Shown: positions 62,794 through 64,000 of the stretch, piece by piece
How positions within the stretch are numbered: position 1 is the first letter of the stretch
Layout: each line of letters begins with the position of its first letter
Origin: Candidatus Woesearchaeota archaeon
GTDB lineage: Archaea > Nanobdellota > Nanobdellia > Woesearchaeales > UBA9642
NCBI GenBank assembly: GCA_026002815.1
Contig: BPGB01000002.1
Coordinates: 1 to 64,000, forward strand
Direction of reading: 5' to 3'
DNA: 64,000 bases
The notes under the pieces: generated by a model
Told to the model about the DNA's origin: nothing
Databases searched by the model: none
What the model saw: the letters and a program-made list of their open reading frames with translations, nothing else
Translations under genes and position numbers: made by a program

Positions 62794-62882
62794 CCCTGAG
62801 ACCTACGGGGTCTCGGGGAGATGATCCCGCCTGGCAACAGAAAAGGGATCATAAGGACTACGGTCGTAGTCCTAAATTTTTT
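62794..62882 (+). terminator. Triple hairpin ending in T run
   Basis: Three consecutive stems: CCCTGAGACC/GGTCTCGGGG; ATGATCCC/GGGATCAT; AGGACTAC/GTAGTCCT, then AAATTTTTT. The last alone is a terminator. The first two could be a structured 3' UTR or a small RNA. Confidence 0.7.
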
Positions 62883-62938
62883 CCCTTAAATTTAAATTTA
62901 ATAAAAATACATAACAGTTGTTTTTGTTGAGGAAAAAC

Positions 62939-63277
62939 ATGCTAAGGTTAGATGACTTAGAAGTAGGGGATTCGATCAAGGATCTCCCAGGATATAAAAT
63001 AAAAAAAGGATTGTACGTAATGAAATATAGAACATCATTACGTACATTACTAAAAAAAGAATATTTCAATCTAGAATATCTATGGTTAACATTTAAATTC
63101 TTTTTAAAATCAATTGATTTAAAAAAGAAAAATAGAATTGTGGTTTTCGAATTACCAATTCAATTTAATGCAGACAGTCTCTTTTTAGGGGCTGTCGCCA
63201 GAATAGACGGAGTGATTGATCGGTTTGACCAGAAAACCAATTCAAATACATATATCATTACCTTGGTCAAACCGTAA
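62939..63277 (+). CDS. Unknown 112-aa protein
   Basis: I start at ATG 62939 (TTGAGGAAAAAC upstream), not the track's 62918. Basic, beta-rich in the second half. No family recognised. Confidence 0.6.
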   Translation: MLRLDDLEVGDSIKDLPGYKIKKGLYVMKYRTSLRTLLKKEYFNLEYLWLTFKFFLKSIDLKKKNRIVVFELPIQFNADSLFLGAVARIDGVIDRFDQKTNSNTYIITLVKP

Positions 63278-63344
63278 AAATGAAAAATAAGTTACAAATA
63301 AAATAATATAATAAGCTAGTCTTTAAAAATTCGAGGAGTAGAAT

Positions 63345-63584
63345 ATGCTTCAAAGGAAGATTATTGAAAAATTAAAAAAAGGCGAAGTCGTGGATTTAAA
63401 CGGGCTAAAAGTGATCCAGGATGAAGGGCCACTACAACCAGGTGACATTTATGTTGCGGAACGCAATACAGGCCCTAAATTACTAACTGTAAAGAATGTC
63501 GATAATGGCATCGTGATTCCTACGACTCCCGATTATTGTTACAATATTTGGGAATGTGTGAAAGTCAAAGAAGCCGACCATTAA
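63345..63584 (+). CDS. Unknown 79-aa protein
   Basis: RBS CGAGGAGTAG. Starts MLQRKIIEKLKKGEVVDLNGLK; probably a small beta barrel. No family recognised. Confidence 0.65.
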   Translation: MLQRKIIEKLKKGEVVDLNGLKVIQDEGPLQPGDIYVAERNTGPKLLTVKNVDNGIVIPTTPDYCYNIWECVKVKEADH

Positions 63585-63607
63585 TCCCTTAAATAAGGAG
63601 TTAAAAA

Positions 63608-63916
63608 ATGGTTACCAGGTTTGCAGATATCCTTGTTTTAATCTGGGATGAAAAAAACTTCATTGACGAAATTATTAATTTCGTCGGGGAGACCACCACA
63701 GAAACAGAAGAAGAAAAAATTGAAAAACGGCTGATGCTCCAAGTGGCATCAGCTTTAAAAAATGAAGAGCAAGAAAAGAAGTTGTTTGACGGTTTCACAA
63801 AATACCTCGAAAAAGGTAGTTTGTGTATTATTGCTAATAAGGATGTAAATTCAAAGCGTCCTTTTAGTAATATCTATAAATTTGAAAATGGAGTAATTTC
63901 AATTTCTGCAATCTAA
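63608..63916 (+). CDS. Unknown 102-aa protein
   Basis: RBS AAGGAGTT. Acidic helical protein (VGETTTETEEEKIEKRLM). No family recognised; a terminator follows. Confidence 0.65.
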   Translation: MVTRFADILVLIWDEKNFIDEIINFVGETTTETEEEKIEKRLMLQVASALKNEEQEKKLFDGFTKYLEKGSLCIIANKDVNSKRPFSNIYKFENGVISISAI

Positions 63917-63927
63917 TTAATTTAAAT

Positions 63928-63960
63928 GGGGAGGTTTCATTCTCTTCCCCTATTTTCCTT
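63928..63960 (+). terminator. Probable intrinsic terminator
   Basis: GGGGAGG / CTTCCCC (one G-T) with a 9-base loop and a T-rich tail. Confidence 0.6.
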
Positions 63961-63976
63961 TTTAAGGAAATAAATC

Positions 63977-64000
63977 ATGAGAATGAAAAACGCAGAAGTG
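63977..64000 (+). CDS. Start of a gene cut by the window edge
   Basis: ATG 63977 after AAGGAAATAAATC; eight codons (MRMKNAEV) visible. Nothing can be said about function. Confidence 0.4.

Noticed and set aside
62794-62882. tRNA or tRNA-like RNA
   Set aside because: Three separate hairpins with no acceptor stem, T-loop or CCA.
62608-62930. Track ORFs 62608-62799 (+), 62658-62852 (-) and 62715-62930 (+)
   Set aside because: Frames without RBS running through the hairpins; the 62648-62782 ORF has a strong RBS and sensible sequence.

Overview
The window is a gene-dense, strongly AT-rich stretch of a large tailed-phage genome (jumbo, myovirus-like), not a bacterial chromosome. It carries a phage terminase large subunit, a T4-like contractile-tail and baseplate module (tail tube, gp25-, gp6- and gp26-like proteins, tape measure), T4-like recombination nucleases (gp46/gp47), a T4-like two-gene type II topoisomerase, dUTPase, dNMP kinase and its own multi-subunit RNA polymerase. 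I see no tRNA or rRNA genes. Shine-Dalgarno sequences (AGGAG type) are strong, and the few host-like promoters read TTGACA-N17-TATATT, so the host is a bacterium; the sequence does not identify it further.

Layout. 1-5.9 kb: left-edge HAD-like fragment, a lipoprotein, tiny genes, a gene broken by three frameshifts, and a complete RNA polymerase beta subunit. 6-16.8 kb: a possible ssDNA-binding protein, a MoxR-type AAA+ ATPase with its VWA/metallopeptidase partner, a radical SAM enzyme, topoisomerase B and A subunits, a zinc-finger/QueD-like protein and a UvsW-like helicase. 16.9-21.2 kb: a Ro60 (TROVE) homologue followed at once by six tandem structured RNA units that resemble Y RNAs. The third unit is split by a GC-rich IS607-family element (serine recombinase plus TnpB-like protein). 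21.2-28.1 kb: nucleic-acid metabolism (Mre11/Rad50-like pair, dUTPase, dNMP kinase) and a lytic transglycosylase. 28.2-35.9 kb: an atypical radical SAM protein, then a cassette resembling a prokaryotic ubiquitin-like conjugation system: E2-like protein, 717-aa unknown protein, JAB/MPN peptidase, ThiF/E1-like protein, ubiquitin-like protein ending in GSKG, and a second E1-like protein. 35.9-41.5 kb: RNA polymerase beta' and a second, different beta subunit. 41.4-44.5 kb: unknown genes and a methyltransferase-like protein. 44.7-52.6 kb (+) and 52.6-61.9 kb (-): convergent structural operons. 62-64 kb: a HAD phosphatase-like gene, a GC-rich island with a 44-aa gene and three hairpins, and small unknown genes.

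How it fits together. Transcription units are separated by clear intrinsic terminators. Two short motifs recur in front of units: an AT-rich motif (CTATATATATAA, three sites) and GGGTGAGAACAAA, which lies upstream of both divergently oriented structural operons. They are candidate promoters for the phage RNA polymerase(s). The most unusual content is (i) the Ro60/Y-RNA-like array and its disruption by IS607, (ii) the phage-borne E1/E2/Ub/JAB cassette next to the RNA polymerase genes, and (iii) two beta subunits with one visible beta'. All functions are read from motifs by eye; no database search was run.
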